Assembly (NCBI RefSeq): GCF_001949145.1
Contig: NW_019091355.1
Span: 5,069,503 to 5,124,319, forward strand
Origin: Acanthaster planci
Lineage: Eukaryota; Echinodermata; Asteroidea; Valvatida; Acanthasteridae
DNA: 54,817 nt
Direction of reading: 5' to 3'
Below, in pieces: positions 35,301-47,005 of the stretch. The translations under genes and the position numbers were made by a program. How positions within the stretch are numbered: position 1 is the first letter of the stretch; each line of letters opens with the position of its first letter. The notes beneath the pieces were generated by a model that saw only the letters and a list, made by a program, of their open reading frames with translations, was not told where the DNA came from and did no database searches.

Positions 35301-38089
35301 CAGAGGGTCCCAACTCAACTGAGGAATGCAACAACTCTTAGCAACATAGAGAAACTTGTTTGTCCACTGCGTACCCTGAATGGACTGTTTTTAGAGCTGA
35401 AATGTTTAACGACAAAAGGCCGATCGTTTGGGGTTGCCACCACTAACAAATCCGAAACAAGTTTGCTAAGGATGTGAAGTGGCAGTACTTAGCATAAGGT
35501 CTACACGGTCGTTATCTTAAACAGTTCGGAAAATACACTTTAAAAAGTCTAAACAGCGCAGTAGACTGATCATATTTTCTATAATTATGCCCATGAACAG
35601 TAGACCATCTCAGCTCCCTGCATGGGGAACATACATTCCTCTGCTGCCGTTTCGGTGCAAATATTAAACATAGCAACCATCTTTACGCTCACGTGTACCT
35701 GTTACTTCAGGTGGGACAAAGTAATAGCACTGACGGACTCCAATCTACATGCGCTAAACGAAATGATTCTACAATGAACATTCAGATAATCCTACAAGTT
35801 TCTTTCGCCTCCTCACTTATTTCGGGGGTCACGATCCAGATGCCTTCAACTTTCAAGAGAACATAAATGAAGTTCCCACTTCTTAATTGGAGACTTTTAA
35901 AAAAGAATTTAATGATTCAGATCACCTTTTTGGATTCACTTTTGCCCATAAATTATTTACATCCCTTGGTAGTGGAGTGTTTGCTTCTCTCGTCCGTGTC
36001 CGCGATACAATTCATCCGTATGTAACAGTTTTTTCCCCTGAAGTTCTCTTAGCAAACACAGGTAATTTGAAGAGCCCTTGTAACCAGGAGAAGGGAACGC
36101 TGTCGAGGTATGTTTAGCAGCCTGCTTGCAGTTTGTGTCAACAACTCTTTTTTTCTAACAAGCATTAAGAGATGTAAGTGTTCCTCTTTCGGCAACTAGT
36201 GGAAGCGGGTAGCAGCATTTGGTCTTTTGAGAGAGAGACAAAACCCCGAATGATTTGGTTGACCGGCTATGGGCCTAAGTGAACATTCCAAGTTTGGAAA
36301 GGTCACCCGCTCCTCACAGCAGCACATGAATGCATCGTGTCGTCACTGACTTTCAAGATTATAGATTTGATGATGCGTGTCCCTGCACAAGCAACCAACC
36401 AGTGAAAATTATAGTCCGACGGGGCAGTGTCTGTTTTTCAGTCCAGAACCCACCACATCCTGGCTGGAGCTTATATACTAGAAATATGGATCAGCATGCC
36501 ACCTTCTGCGAAGTTTGTGATTATGCAAGCTTTCAAATAATGACGTGGGCCTTGTTTTTAGGATATGCCAACATGACAATGTTGGTCGGTTTGAACTACA
36601 TTATGCATCCATGGTGAACATTGGTCACGAACGGATAAAGCTGAAAGTGCACTGACAAGTGCACGGACCCTCTACAGTGGTGGAGACAGTTCACAGTTTA
36701 CAGTGCACCACCAGTCACGTAGGCTGAGTACAATTACGATTTCCGGGGGTGGTCGCTACCCCCCCCCCTTGCATCCCAATTTCTTTTCAGGACAGAACTG
36801 GATTTTGATTTAAGTCCATCCATACGGAGCGGCAGGCATCAGTCGGTACACGGTACGTTACCTAATCTACATGTACAGGCGGTGCATGTTCGCCAGGGGC
36901 CGGCCGCATGCGCACTTTGCCAACTAATTTCAAACGTCCCCCCCCCACACTGCAGCGAGGTTAACATCAACTATGTTCGTGTTGGCGTTGCCATGGCTAC
37001 CGTTGGCTTCCCCGCTGCGGTTTGCGACCTTTTACCTTCCAAACATAATTCCGTGGGGGTTCAGAGCACAGTAGTTGGATGAAAATCCTTCACAGCCGTA
37101 CGGAAATGTGCGCTGTCAACAAAACAGAGACTATAGCCTACTGGTTACCGGTCTTTGTTCTGTGTCCAGTCTCTGAAACGGCGCCAAAGTAGTTTGATAA
37201 GTCGAACTTTAGAACCAATAACTTCCTTTGTTGAGTTTGTTCCCGTCAAGTCCTTGCCAAAGCCGAGGGTTTTACGACTACCAAGCTTCGTGGGGACGAG
37301 CGGGTCACAGTGCTGCTCCTGGATTGCTGAGATAAGAAGATAAACATTCAGCTAACCCGACCCTAAAACCTACTCCGTAGCCGAGGGGTGTTACACCTGA
37401 GTGCGGGCATGGTGCGGCTACAGCCCGTTAACCTTGCACACAAAACAACACAGAAAAAAATTCCCCTGGAAGGGTTTTGTTCCCCCGTAATAAATCAAGG
37501 AAGCCGTCGAGTATGCGGAAACCCAGACACAACTCATCATACCGTATCCAGTATGAAAGAAATGGCTGCCTGGGGCGCCGGGGCGGGTGCGATCGTGTTT
37601 AGGGTCATCATTCAATGTTGATCCATCGCGCCGTGGAAACTGATGTTTGAACTCGATCCATATCGATGGTGTGCGATTTACGAACTTGTTTCGAAGACAA
37701 ATTCGTCGTTGGCGGAATACAACTCTGTGCTCGTCTGCAGCGACGTAAACTACTGGAGTAACCGGCCTAGATGACCAAACCAACGAAGTACTGATCAATA
37801 GACACGCACCAAACAGCGAACTAAGAAGGTGTGGCATCACCCGCTATGATATATGCGGATAATGTTTACTCCATTTGTAGGACCATCAGGACCTTGAGTT
37901 TCCACGTTGTTCAAGGAACTTCTTCATTCTTAATCTGGACTTCATTTGCGGCGTACCAGATTTCTACCGACCACTGCGTATAAAGTTTCGGCTTTACTAT
38001 AAAGATCAAGATATCAAATGCTCAGATTGTCAGGATAAACCAGTTTATTTGGCTTCGTTACTTTTTGTCGAATCCAAATCACAGTCACC
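32330..38089. other. Non-coding stretch, presumed PARG first exon/promoter and intergenic
   Basis: The PARG start codon must lie upstream of 32329 on the minus strand, probably in this interval, because the exon at 32170-32329 opens at a good acceptor (TGTCCTGCAG) in phase 0. No ATG-containing exon with a phase-0 donor was convincing. A candidate inverted-repeat element occupies 33224-34140. CpG increases towards 36.9-38.1 kb, which fits promoters for PARG and the gene at 38090. The remaining open frames look accidental. Confidence 0.4.
33224..34140. repeat. Candidate inverted-repeat element with internal repeats
   Basis: GTTTTCCTGGTTCCGGATTG at 33224-33243 is the approximate inverse of AAGCGATCCGGGACTAGGAA at the right end (34115-34134). 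Two further direct copies of the same word sit inside, at about 33403-33420 (TTTTCCTAGTTCTGGAT) and 33429-33446 (CCAGTTCCGGATCGCGAC). No transposase was seen. The repeated CCGGAT word may instead be a cluster of binding sites. Confidence 0.35.
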
Positions 38090-38824
38090 ATGAATAGTTC
38101 CGATCCTTACGTGCGGGACCGTGGAATTATAACCACTCGTGACCGCGAGGTGTCACTGCAGCTCCACCGGAAGAATTCCATGCAACGGGAGCAGCTGGGC
38201 AAACAGCTGAAGCGTCTTGACAAGGAGCAGCAAGAATGCATCCGGAGGACACACATGGAGAAGTGCGCCATCTCCCGGGACCAGAAGTGCCTGGTCAGCG
38301 ACCTCAACAAGTTCACTTTCTCTCAGGACGACCCGCCCCTTGCAGACGATGCGTTCGTGGACCAGCAGGCCAGAACTGACGAGCCAACGAGGTCTCCGCC
38401 GGCCGTCAGACGAAAAGAGGCGGCCACAGCGACGCATAAAGCCAGCACGAGGCGCGTCTCGCTGCCAGACGAGCTGCACGACCCGGGCGCTTCCGAGGCG
38501 AGTACGAAGGACAAGGAGAGATTCATCGACCAGAAAAAGAATCGAGAAATCACCAAGCTGAAAAAGGCCTCGCTGAGGATGGAATCAGGGAACAAAAAAG
38601 ACTCAGACGAGAGAAAAGGTAAACCGAATATACCCATCAATGCCTGGTACCATGACAACCATGCCAAAGCGCGGGAAAGATCGTCCTCGGTGTTCGATCG
38701 TCTGTCAGAAGGCAGTAACCTCAATTCAATGTCCTCGGAACAGTTCCTGCAACGAGTGAGAAAGCAAAGGAGTCACACCCTACCCCCAATATCAACACGA
38801 ACAAGAACTGCTGAGCGTAGATAG
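38090..38824 (+). CDS. Basic coiled-coil protein, possibly CCDC190-like
   Basis: This is a single open frame of 244 codons from ATG (context CACCATGA) to TAG, GC-rich compared with its flanks. Residues about 20-75 are a charged helical segment (HRKNSMQREQLGKQLKRLDK and onward) that faintly resembles the N-terminal coiled coil of vertebrate CCDC190; this is from memory and weak. The middle is acidic and proline-rich, then Lys/Arg-rich. The C-terminus (SSEQFLQRVRKQRSHTLPPI) is basic with Ser/Thr sites. No membrane segment, signal peptide or enzyme motif is visible. No internal splice sites are needed, but an untranslated exon upstream is possible. Function is unknown. Confidence 0.65.
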   Translation: MNSSDPYVRDRGIITTRDREVSLQLHRKNSMQREQLGKQLKRLDKEQQECIRRTHMEKCAISRDQKCLVSDLNKFTFSQDDPPLADDAFVDQQARTDEPTRSPPAVRRKEAATATHKASTRRVSLPDELHDPGASEASTKDKERFIDQKKNREITKLKKASLRMESGNKKDSDERKGKPNIPINAWYHDNHAKARERSSSVFDRLSEGSNLNSMSSEQFLQRVRKQRSHTLPPISTRTRTAERR

Positions 38825-41800
38825 GGGTACCTCTTGCCGCTGATCTCTATGCCAAAAAAAAGGGGGATAGCTCATTAGCCATTCTGAGCAGTACTAACAG
38901 TGAAACTCTGCACTGGTTCCCAATCCCTCCATTTGGAAGGTGGGGGGACACCAGTCTTATCATCTCAGATCATTGAAAACAAATCTTTACAAACCTACCG
39001 ATGGTGGAGTACACCTAGTAATATGGAAGACGACAACTTCACGTTTTCAGTTGTCTGTCACTCTTCTTAACGGAGATCAGCTGCAAGTGTCCGTCGATTA
39101 AAGAGTAGCTGCAATGGAATTTACATCTCAGTTAACCTCATATTCAATTTTTGTTTCACTATTTTAAAGGGTATTTTCCTTTTTTTAATGCCGGTTGTTA
39201 TATCCATATTTGTGAGCAAACTGTAATGTCATCCCAGGAAGAGAATCTCAATGTTGTATTGGTTTGTACACATAAAAGCTGAATTTTTGTTAGAATTTAC
39301 TGGCCTCAAATTTTTCTTGGATGATTCATTGTTCTTTAAGTACATAGCAAAAGGCAAGCATGCATGCCTTTTCTCGGAGATGTTTTCATTGAGTTAGTCA
39401 TTGAGTTAGTTTTGGGTTTACCATTTGAACAGAAAAATCTATGCACGGAAGTATGTCTTCCCTAGATGACATCACAGCAACAGCGACCTCAATTGTCCAG
39501 GAAAGCATGGGCAATTTTTGAGGTTTTTAAAAATTGCACTTTTCAATGCATTTAACCAAAAAGGGATGTCAAATAATTTTCATACATTGGAGAAGAGTAT
39601 AAAGTTGCAGCAAAATTAGGGCTAAAACAAATCCCTTTCTGCTACACTTTAGAAGTAACCGAGTTACAGAGTTCACAGGGTTGGTTGTACTTCCCATGCT
39701 TTAAACTTTATGATTACCTTGCGGAGCCTTCGAGTGGATCACCGGCGAAAATGCTTGTGTTAAATTACCCTACATCAAATTTATTATTTTAATATTTTTG
39801 TCTATAAGTCGCCAATTCATTTTGTTTGCAGATCTTATACACTTGATTTGTATCGTGTTTTTGCACAATTCTCGGTACGGTCTAGTCACAGGACATCATT
39901 ATAACATGATAACTCAACTGTGTAATTGGTGCGAGGTATTAAAATGAAAATGGGGTCACTGGTGTCGTTACAAAGTTCTCAACTCCATACAGAATTTAAG
40001 TTACCAATTTTTTTAAAGGCCAGGAGGTTACACAGATTAAGTCTCCTCCCTATATAATGCGATCCAAGGAAATCTTGTCACAGCACACACACAAAAAGGA
40101 AGCACGATACCAACTTGACAAATTATTATGGCTTCACGAAATTCGCGTGTTTTATGTATATATTTCTTAGCGTGTTGAGGGGCCGACGGTACACTTTTTA
40201 TGGCGCTTGACGGGGTCCAGTCTGCTGTAACTCAGTTCATACTTTACGTCAAGTTATCTCGGAGTGAGTTCAGTGAATTTGCAGTATTCCACAATAGAAT
40301 GGAATTCGCTTCGGTTTAGGGTTTTAGCGCGAAGTGTGAACAGATCCAATAGGCCCAATACGCCTTTCTCAAACTAATTTTTATCTTGAAAAGGCGCAAT
40401 GTCTCGTCGCTCAAAATAAATAATTCCAGAGATTCATAATTTCAGCATTTTGAGCCCTCAGTAATAAGGTTCTGTATACCATGGTGATTTATTATTGATG
40501 GGCTCATAATTATGGCGTTTAGTTTCAACGAGATTTATGTTCAGAGAAGGCGCCATAAACGCTTACATTTTCTTGTACTTGAAATCTTATTACAGGATTT
40601 ATATTTCTTTATTACAAATTATGTAATCTTTTATGCAGTATGTACATAATAAAATATTGGAATCATAATTATACATGTAGTGGTAGCAACAGGGATTAAT
40701 TGGTGAAAGGTGACCAGCCTTATCAGCCATTTTAAAGAGATTCACTGTGTATTGCATTATAAGCCATACACCACTTCAAAAACTGAACAGTTCGGTGCAA
40801 ATCATGCCTCTTTTCCCGCGCCTAATTAGACCCACTGCAAGATTTTGGAATAACCTCAAGTTTCATCTCAGTCTGGGCTTCATCACATTTTCTGTAACCA
40901 GTTTCGAATAAGGGTTTATAGTCTGAACCAGATATCATGATACTATTCTGGGACTCATTATTTGTGACAAGAATATGTCTCTGCATCAGGAAATGATGGA
41001 GCTGAACTGAGTTGGAGGGCCAAGGCTGCATGTTCCTGAGGGCAAGGGACTCGCGGCAGTAAACTGACAAACGTTCAAACGCTGGAGGGGTCATTTCCGA
41101 GGTGTTTTCAAGCAAAGTGGTTATTTTCACCCCTTTTTTCTTTTTTGTCTTTTTCGTTTCTTTTTTCCCCTCCCCCTTTTTTTGTAAGGGAGCGTCTGCC
41201 CCCACCCCCGAGCAACGCCCACGGCCCCAATCAGGGGACGTAATGGACCAAACCCTGAAACTGCTGGCGAAGACGAAGCCGGGACTTGGACAACCTCGGA
41301 CTGTGGGACTGTGGACGTGCTTACCGCGGTTTTGCGTATAATATTTGTCTATATGAACATGTCATCGCCAGAACAATTGAAGTGAAAATACTAGACTAAA
41401 GTCCCTCGAGACATCAACAGGCTGACGGATGAAATAACCATTTCATAACCGAAGCTCCCCTTTCCGGAAAATCTGATGCATTAAATGTAAAATGCATGAC
41501 GCACGTAATCCACAGAGGTGAACAGAAGCAAAACTGGGACAGTAAAGAATAGATCATAAAATTGCCAAATCTGCATTGTGAAATAAAGAACTGAAACTAT
41601 TGAATAATTTGTTACAAAAATATCAGCAAATTTACTGTTACCTTACTGGTGGCTGCATAGACTTATGTTGTAATTAAACCTGAACTGGACGAGAATTTTG
41701 TGTTACACAAGACTGACAAAGCCTTTGGCTATGCACCTGTGATATCTGTCCCGACTTCAAAATGCCGTTGCCTTGACAATCTTCAGTCATTCTCATATTG

Positions 41801-42350
41801 AATCCATCTTGAATTGCCTCATTACGATATCATGCTCATTAATGCATTTCCCCTTCTAATTAAGGGGAGTGTTTAGGTCGAGGCGGTACAAGGAGAAAAT
41901 CCACGTGGCATTATAACGACTGATCAAAGGTTTCAGAAACTCCGTTTGTGACTTCATCGGGAGAATATTAAAAGACAATACAAAAGATCGACTCATGGGG
42001 TTGGGAGGAATAAATAGAAAGAATGGATAAGAAGACAGTAGGTCCCATCTCCTAGGAAACGATGACATCAGCCTGATGATCTGCAACACCCTGAATCCCT
42101 GAAACTGAGATTGCCTTGAGTCACACAAAAAAAATTGAAATTCTTATCAAAAACGGTGGATTGCATGGACACATCTGCACTGGCCATGTGGAACTTAAAC
42201 TTGCATGAGAAGGGATTTCAATTCCATCAAGACATAAATCTTCCATGTTAATGGACAGATAGAAACGTAGTTTTCAGACTCGTGTTGACAATCACAGTCA
42301 TGCACCTGGCTGAGGGGTACTTTGACATCCGACGACTGTTCCAAGTGTTT
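38825..42350. other. Intergenic stretch
   Basis: AT-rich DNA with no recognised gene. A pyrimidine tract at about 41126-41182 is followed by a GC-rich patch (41190-41330) that is open on both strands. The minus-strand frame 40822-41205 (127 codons, Lys-rich start, beginning only at GTG) has no family resemblance or splice support. Confidence 0.4.
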
Positions 42351-42390
42351 CATTAAAGATCCAACAGTTGCAACTGTTTGATCTTTAATG
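42351..42390. repeat. Near-perfect 40-bp palindrome
   Basis: The left half is CATTAAAGATCCAACAGTTG; the reverse complement of the right half is CATTAAAGATCAAACAGTTG, one mismatch in 20, with no loop. It lies in intergenic DNA, 0.6 kb from the retrotransposon remnant. Confidence 0.85.
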
Positions 42391-42949
42391 CAACATAAAA
42401 TTCATAGGACTAACAATTATACATGCAACACTCGAGAAAACACAAAATGTAGTAATAAAGTTCACGTATAAGATTATACTGACAAACGGTTAAAACTCAT
42501 GAAATAAATATAGGACTGCGACTGGAGAAAGTACAAAAGTAACTGACATCATCACAATAGAGCAACACAAAAATGAACCAGATACACTTGGTACATGTAC
42601 AGTAAAGAAGTGAAAAATGGCATATGGTATCTGTGTTAGAAAAGAAGTTATTATATTCTCAAGAATATTCCACTTTAAAATTGGATTGACACCTTAGAAC
42701 AAAATTGGATTATTTTGACATCAAAACTGACCAACAATAGACAAATCGTGTGATAAAAAAAATCAACATAAAAACAATCAAGTATAAATCAGCCATAAAA
42801 AAACTCTTTTATCTAATAAAAAGCAGTAGTGTTGCAAATAGGAAAATTTACATCGGCTAAAGAATTTGATCTTAAGCAACTGATAAAATAAGCCTGCAGG
42901 GTACAGGAGAAAAAAATGCTTGATTACTCAAAAGTGTGGTTATACGAAT

Positions 42950-43445
42950 GGTATGGTTACTGTTTATACCTTTGAGTCCTCGAAAGAGGAATAATTAAGG
43001 AGCCGATGAGATTGTCTGAGATTACGACCAGATGCAGACTGGCGAGATGGAGGCAAAAGATGACGGTGCCTTTCTAACTCAAATAGAGACTGACCAAAGC
43101 TCACCGTTAACTGCTTACCTCCAGCATAAGAAAGCAAATGAGGATAAGCTATTAAACGCAGTGTTCATTTCTGCACGCGTTCAACACAGAGTCTTCAAAA
43201 TAACAGTTGACCAAACAACAGCCCCTGATTCTAAAACGGGAAGAACGTGCATTTCACAACCAGAAAAAAGTCTTGAACAGCAACACCATTAAAAAAACTA
43301 CTCATGATAAAAAGCCGTCGGGCGAATTAGTGTTGGTGATGATACGCTCAACCGATTGGTCCCATTTGAGATCGTTTTGAATAATTGCACCAAGACGTTT
43401 TATAGATGAAACATACTGGAGCTGGGTCCCATTGATAAACAATGC
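42950..43445 (-). mobile_element. Decayed non-LTR retrotransposon (LINE), reverse transcriptase 3' part
   Basis: On the minus strand, 43445 down to about 43325 reads INGTQLQYVSSIKRLGAIIQ, then NDLKWDQSVERIITNTN. This is the familiar post-palm segment of Jockey/CR1-type reverse transcriptases (VSSxKxLGVxIxxxLKW). Further along, in another frame, HRHLLPPSRQSASGRNLRQS (about 43050-42990) matches the short conserved C-terminal motif before the end of such ORFs. Frame breaks lie between the two. The plus-strand open frame at 43032-43292 is the antisense shadow of this remnant. Confidence 0.6.
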
Positions 43446-44847
43446 GAGAGGAGGGGGATAATTTCAAAGACACACTGAAACCATTTTTTACATGGATAAA
43501 ACCCCACGAGGGGCAAAAACAGTACGGTACTTCGTCTAGAGGCCATTTTTGGGGGGGGGGATCTCAAGGATTCAGGCAGTGCGTGGAGGCCTTTAGGCCC
43601 TATGCATTCTTTTGCGTAACACTCCCACAATGTGCAACTTCCCCGTTCAGTTACATGACGCACATTGTAACCTTGTCATTTTTAAAGAACGGGAGGGGGA
43701 GTGGGACTGTAACTCCACCCCTAAACAGAAATGGGGCGAAGATGTGATTTAATCATCAATCCGTGTTGCGTAAACTATGCCAACAGAGAGGAACCAGTCT
43801 GGTTCTCGGGGGAAAAAAGATTCCGATTATTTAGGGAGACCAATAGGCCTATGTAGGTCCTTTGGCGCTACAACCACAGTCAAAAACGGGAGGAATTTGT
43901 TTTCAAACGTTTTCAAAATTTTACTTCGGGTGTTTTGACTATTTGGCTTACTGCGACGTTTGTGCATGGTTTGATGATATGGATTTAAAAACTGACGGAC
44001 ACGTGCGCGCTGCCTTTCATGATTTCATAAAGACATCTGATATGTTATGTTATGTTCCCACTTCCCATAGGCATCGAATATTCAGAAGAATACCAATCAA
44101 GATGGACTGAGAAAAAAGCTGAGTTTTAGTTAGAAAGAAATATTCCAAGAGAGTTTTTCCCTCCCCAGCGGCTGTAGGGGTTGGGAGAACATTTTATTCA
44201 CAGAGAGCGAATGATTAGTACTAGGGCCTATATTTGCCGGTTGGAGTGAGATTGAACTGCATTATTTTTTCCCTTGCTGTTTAACGCTTTGGCCTATACA
44301 CGCGGATTTTTGCAACGTACTCTTTTGACCACCCCACGGAGATTTTTTTTTTTCTGCGGGCAAATTGCAAGCTTCGGGCATACTAAAAGCCTTCCATCCT
44401 GAGTCATATCTCTCCCAAAGTTGTTGTTTTTCCCCACCAATCTCGGGAGATTCTCAGTATAGTTCCATGAACCCCATTAGCGCTAGCGGGGAATGAGTAT
44501 ACTCGCTGAGCCGATGCCGACTGAACAACACCTGCGTCTCTCCATATCCGTATCGTTTGGATGATGACACGCATGCGCCACAAAATGTCAAGCGTATACG
44601 GAGCTTCATCGGAGACATGGTGAAAATCTCCACCCCTCCCCCAAAGAAAGCAATAGTGAGAATTCATCAGTCGTAAGTGTGACTTACATGGCATTAAGAA
44701 AATTAAAAACCATACGGAATCAATCAGTTGTTCAAACTTGTACCGTAATATAACCCCTATACTAACGGACGACCACCAGTCGTACAATACCACTTACAGC
44801 GTGCAGGTCTACGCACTGGTTGGAAGTCGTGCGCGTGTATAGAGGGG

Positions 44848-45132
44848 CTTGTGGGGTACCGGAACAATGGGAAGTACCCCATAAGGTACTTGTGGGGTAC
44901 TGAGACGGTACCCCACAAGGATTTCACGAAATAAATATTTCAAATTTACTCCAAAAGGAGGAAGTTTCAAGTGCCATTTATCTGTCGCAAAATGAAGTAT
45001 TTTAAATAAGGGACGTTCCGTCGAATTTCCAAAGTAGGAAAGTGAATATGTTTCAAATGGGAATGATTTGAAATTTTTTGCGTGTTGTGTGGGAGTTTTG
45101 TTTACGAGAACAAAGGGAATACCCCACAAGTA
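44848..45132. repeat. Inverted-repeat cluster built on CTTGTGGGGTAC
   Basis: CTTGTGGGGTAC occurs at 44849-44860 and 44889-44900, its inverse GTACCCCACAAG at 44908-44919, and TACCCCACAAGTA at 45120-45132. The 44887/45132 pair (TACTTGTGGGGTA and its inverse) could be the ends of a 246-bp element. The inner pair 44889-44919 makes a tight hairpin. Confidence 0.5.
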
Positions 45133-47005
45133 TAGCTGTGTCAGGTTGTGTGCACAGCCTTGTGCGATTGTCCTGTAAATCAAATACAACCTGTACACGT
45201 GCACATAATATAAAGACATCTTTCCAAGTGCGCGTTTTCAGTGCGCTTCGACGTAAGCTGTAAAAAGTATCCAATATTGGTACAGCAGTGAAACGCGGCA
45301 AGTGGATGCAGTGCCATGTGCACACGTAAACAGACCAAACACGCCCATTATGGAAAGGCACTTTTGTACGCGTACGGAGCAGCAGAAAAGATACATGTAT
45401 GTCCCACCAATACCAGCACATTCGCAATGCAGTACTAAACATTACACACTAACTGTTTTTAAGCTAAGCCCTCTGTCTGCAACTGATGCAGTTCCAATGG
45501 ATGGTTTTATTATAGGTCTACGCTTTGATTATGGATGCCACTAGACTGTCACGCAAAATAAAAGCTGGTATCTGTTCTACTATCGGTGTTATCCTTTAAT
45601 CACTTGACGGCTGTTCTATGCACTCTCGTGGCCAGTCAGTCGTTTTCATTATAACAGCGCATAACTTTAAATTTGCGATATTGCCACCTGTTCCTTTCTG
45701 TTTATTCAATAGCGATCTCGGCCTCCGTTGATCTTCTAACAATAACCCGCATCAGTTGATCAAGAAGTAGTTTCCATGATCAATTAATCTCCAAAGTTGG
45801 AAATAATATAACATTTGAGCTCTGCAGGTGGAAGCCGTTTTTAGGTGCGCTGTCACATCCTGTATATACATGTAAAGCTCGCTTGATTGCAAAGCACGCG
45901 AAAGCCGGCAATGTTTTACTCGCTGCACACAAACTGACAGTCGGTCAATAAGCTTAGAATTGGGTTCGCTCTTTACCCACCGCCCACACAGTTCGCTGGG
46001 AATGGCAAATCATGACGTGTTTTTGGTTGAATACTCATTGGACAGAGTTCATTTGAACAGTATCAAGGGCCAACCTTTACATGTGCGCGTGAAACGTGCG
46101 CACTGCAAATACATGCGTAGATTACGACACCAAATAGGTCCCTAACCCACAATGCTTCGCGTGTCCATAGCTGTTCATCTCAGCGCTGGGCGACAAGCAA
46201 AGGAATTGAGTGGACGGTCAACTCTCAGTTCAGCTTTAATAAGCCAGTTACAGGTCAACCTTGTTCCCGAGGGTACCATCTTTCCACGCCATGTTGGTTC
46301 CCACCATGCCTTTCGCGATCTTACGCGCATACATGCAGCAAATGGAGCCGAGCTTAATTCCAGACACCAAACAACGAAAGCGAGACGTCACTGACGCAGT
46401 GGAGGAATCACCGTATTCCTTCGCGACAGACTGAGGAGGCAGCGCACATCCCACATTGGACGCACGGAGTAAAGATCGGCTGACAGTCTCACTCACTGGA
46501 TTTAATGGCACAAATCTTTCTCTGCTGATGCATTCGGTGAGTTATAAGACTGATTTGCCTCTAGCCTTTGGGGCATTTTCGTATAATCGTGTCTTTCTTG
46601 GCGGTGATGGAAGCGTAGAACAGGACCTGGTGCCAGTCCTCCACTCTAATATGACATCTAAATAAAATACAGCGGCAGATTGAAACCAGTTTGTTTGTTT
46701 TGTTTTGTTTATTTGGGTGTTTTTGTTGTATATCTACATGCAAATAGATGTGTGGGATCAGAAGATGCACGAGACATTCATCGCTTTTAGTGTGCCACAT
46801 TGCTTATAGGCGATTTCAACTTAATCGAGCAACAACGTTACGAATTAACATGTAGCATAATTACATCCGCTAAGAGCCCTGGATCCTGATTATAATTAAG
46901 CTTCTACGTATCAAAGGGTCGAGTTTTGCGAATATTTATATGTACTTCAACAGACTTCTAAACGAATAAGACGGGGCTGAAGTTCACAACACTATTTTTT
47001 CGCAG
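45133..47005. other. Intergenic, opsin upstream region
   Basis: No conserved coding segment was recognised. The pyrimidine tract ending CGCAG directly before the opsin ATG looks like a 3' splice site, so an untranslated first exon of the opsin gene should lie somewhere in this interval. It could not be placed. Confidence 0.4.

Noticed and set aside
40822-41205. 127-codon minus-strand open frame with Lys-rich start
   Set aside because: It begins only at GTG. Its low-complexity start is the reverse of a pyrimidine tract, it has no family resemblance, and frames of similar length occur by chance elsewhere in the window.
43032-43292. 86-codon plus-strand frame with a good ATG
   Set aside because: It is the antisense shadow of the LINE remnant.
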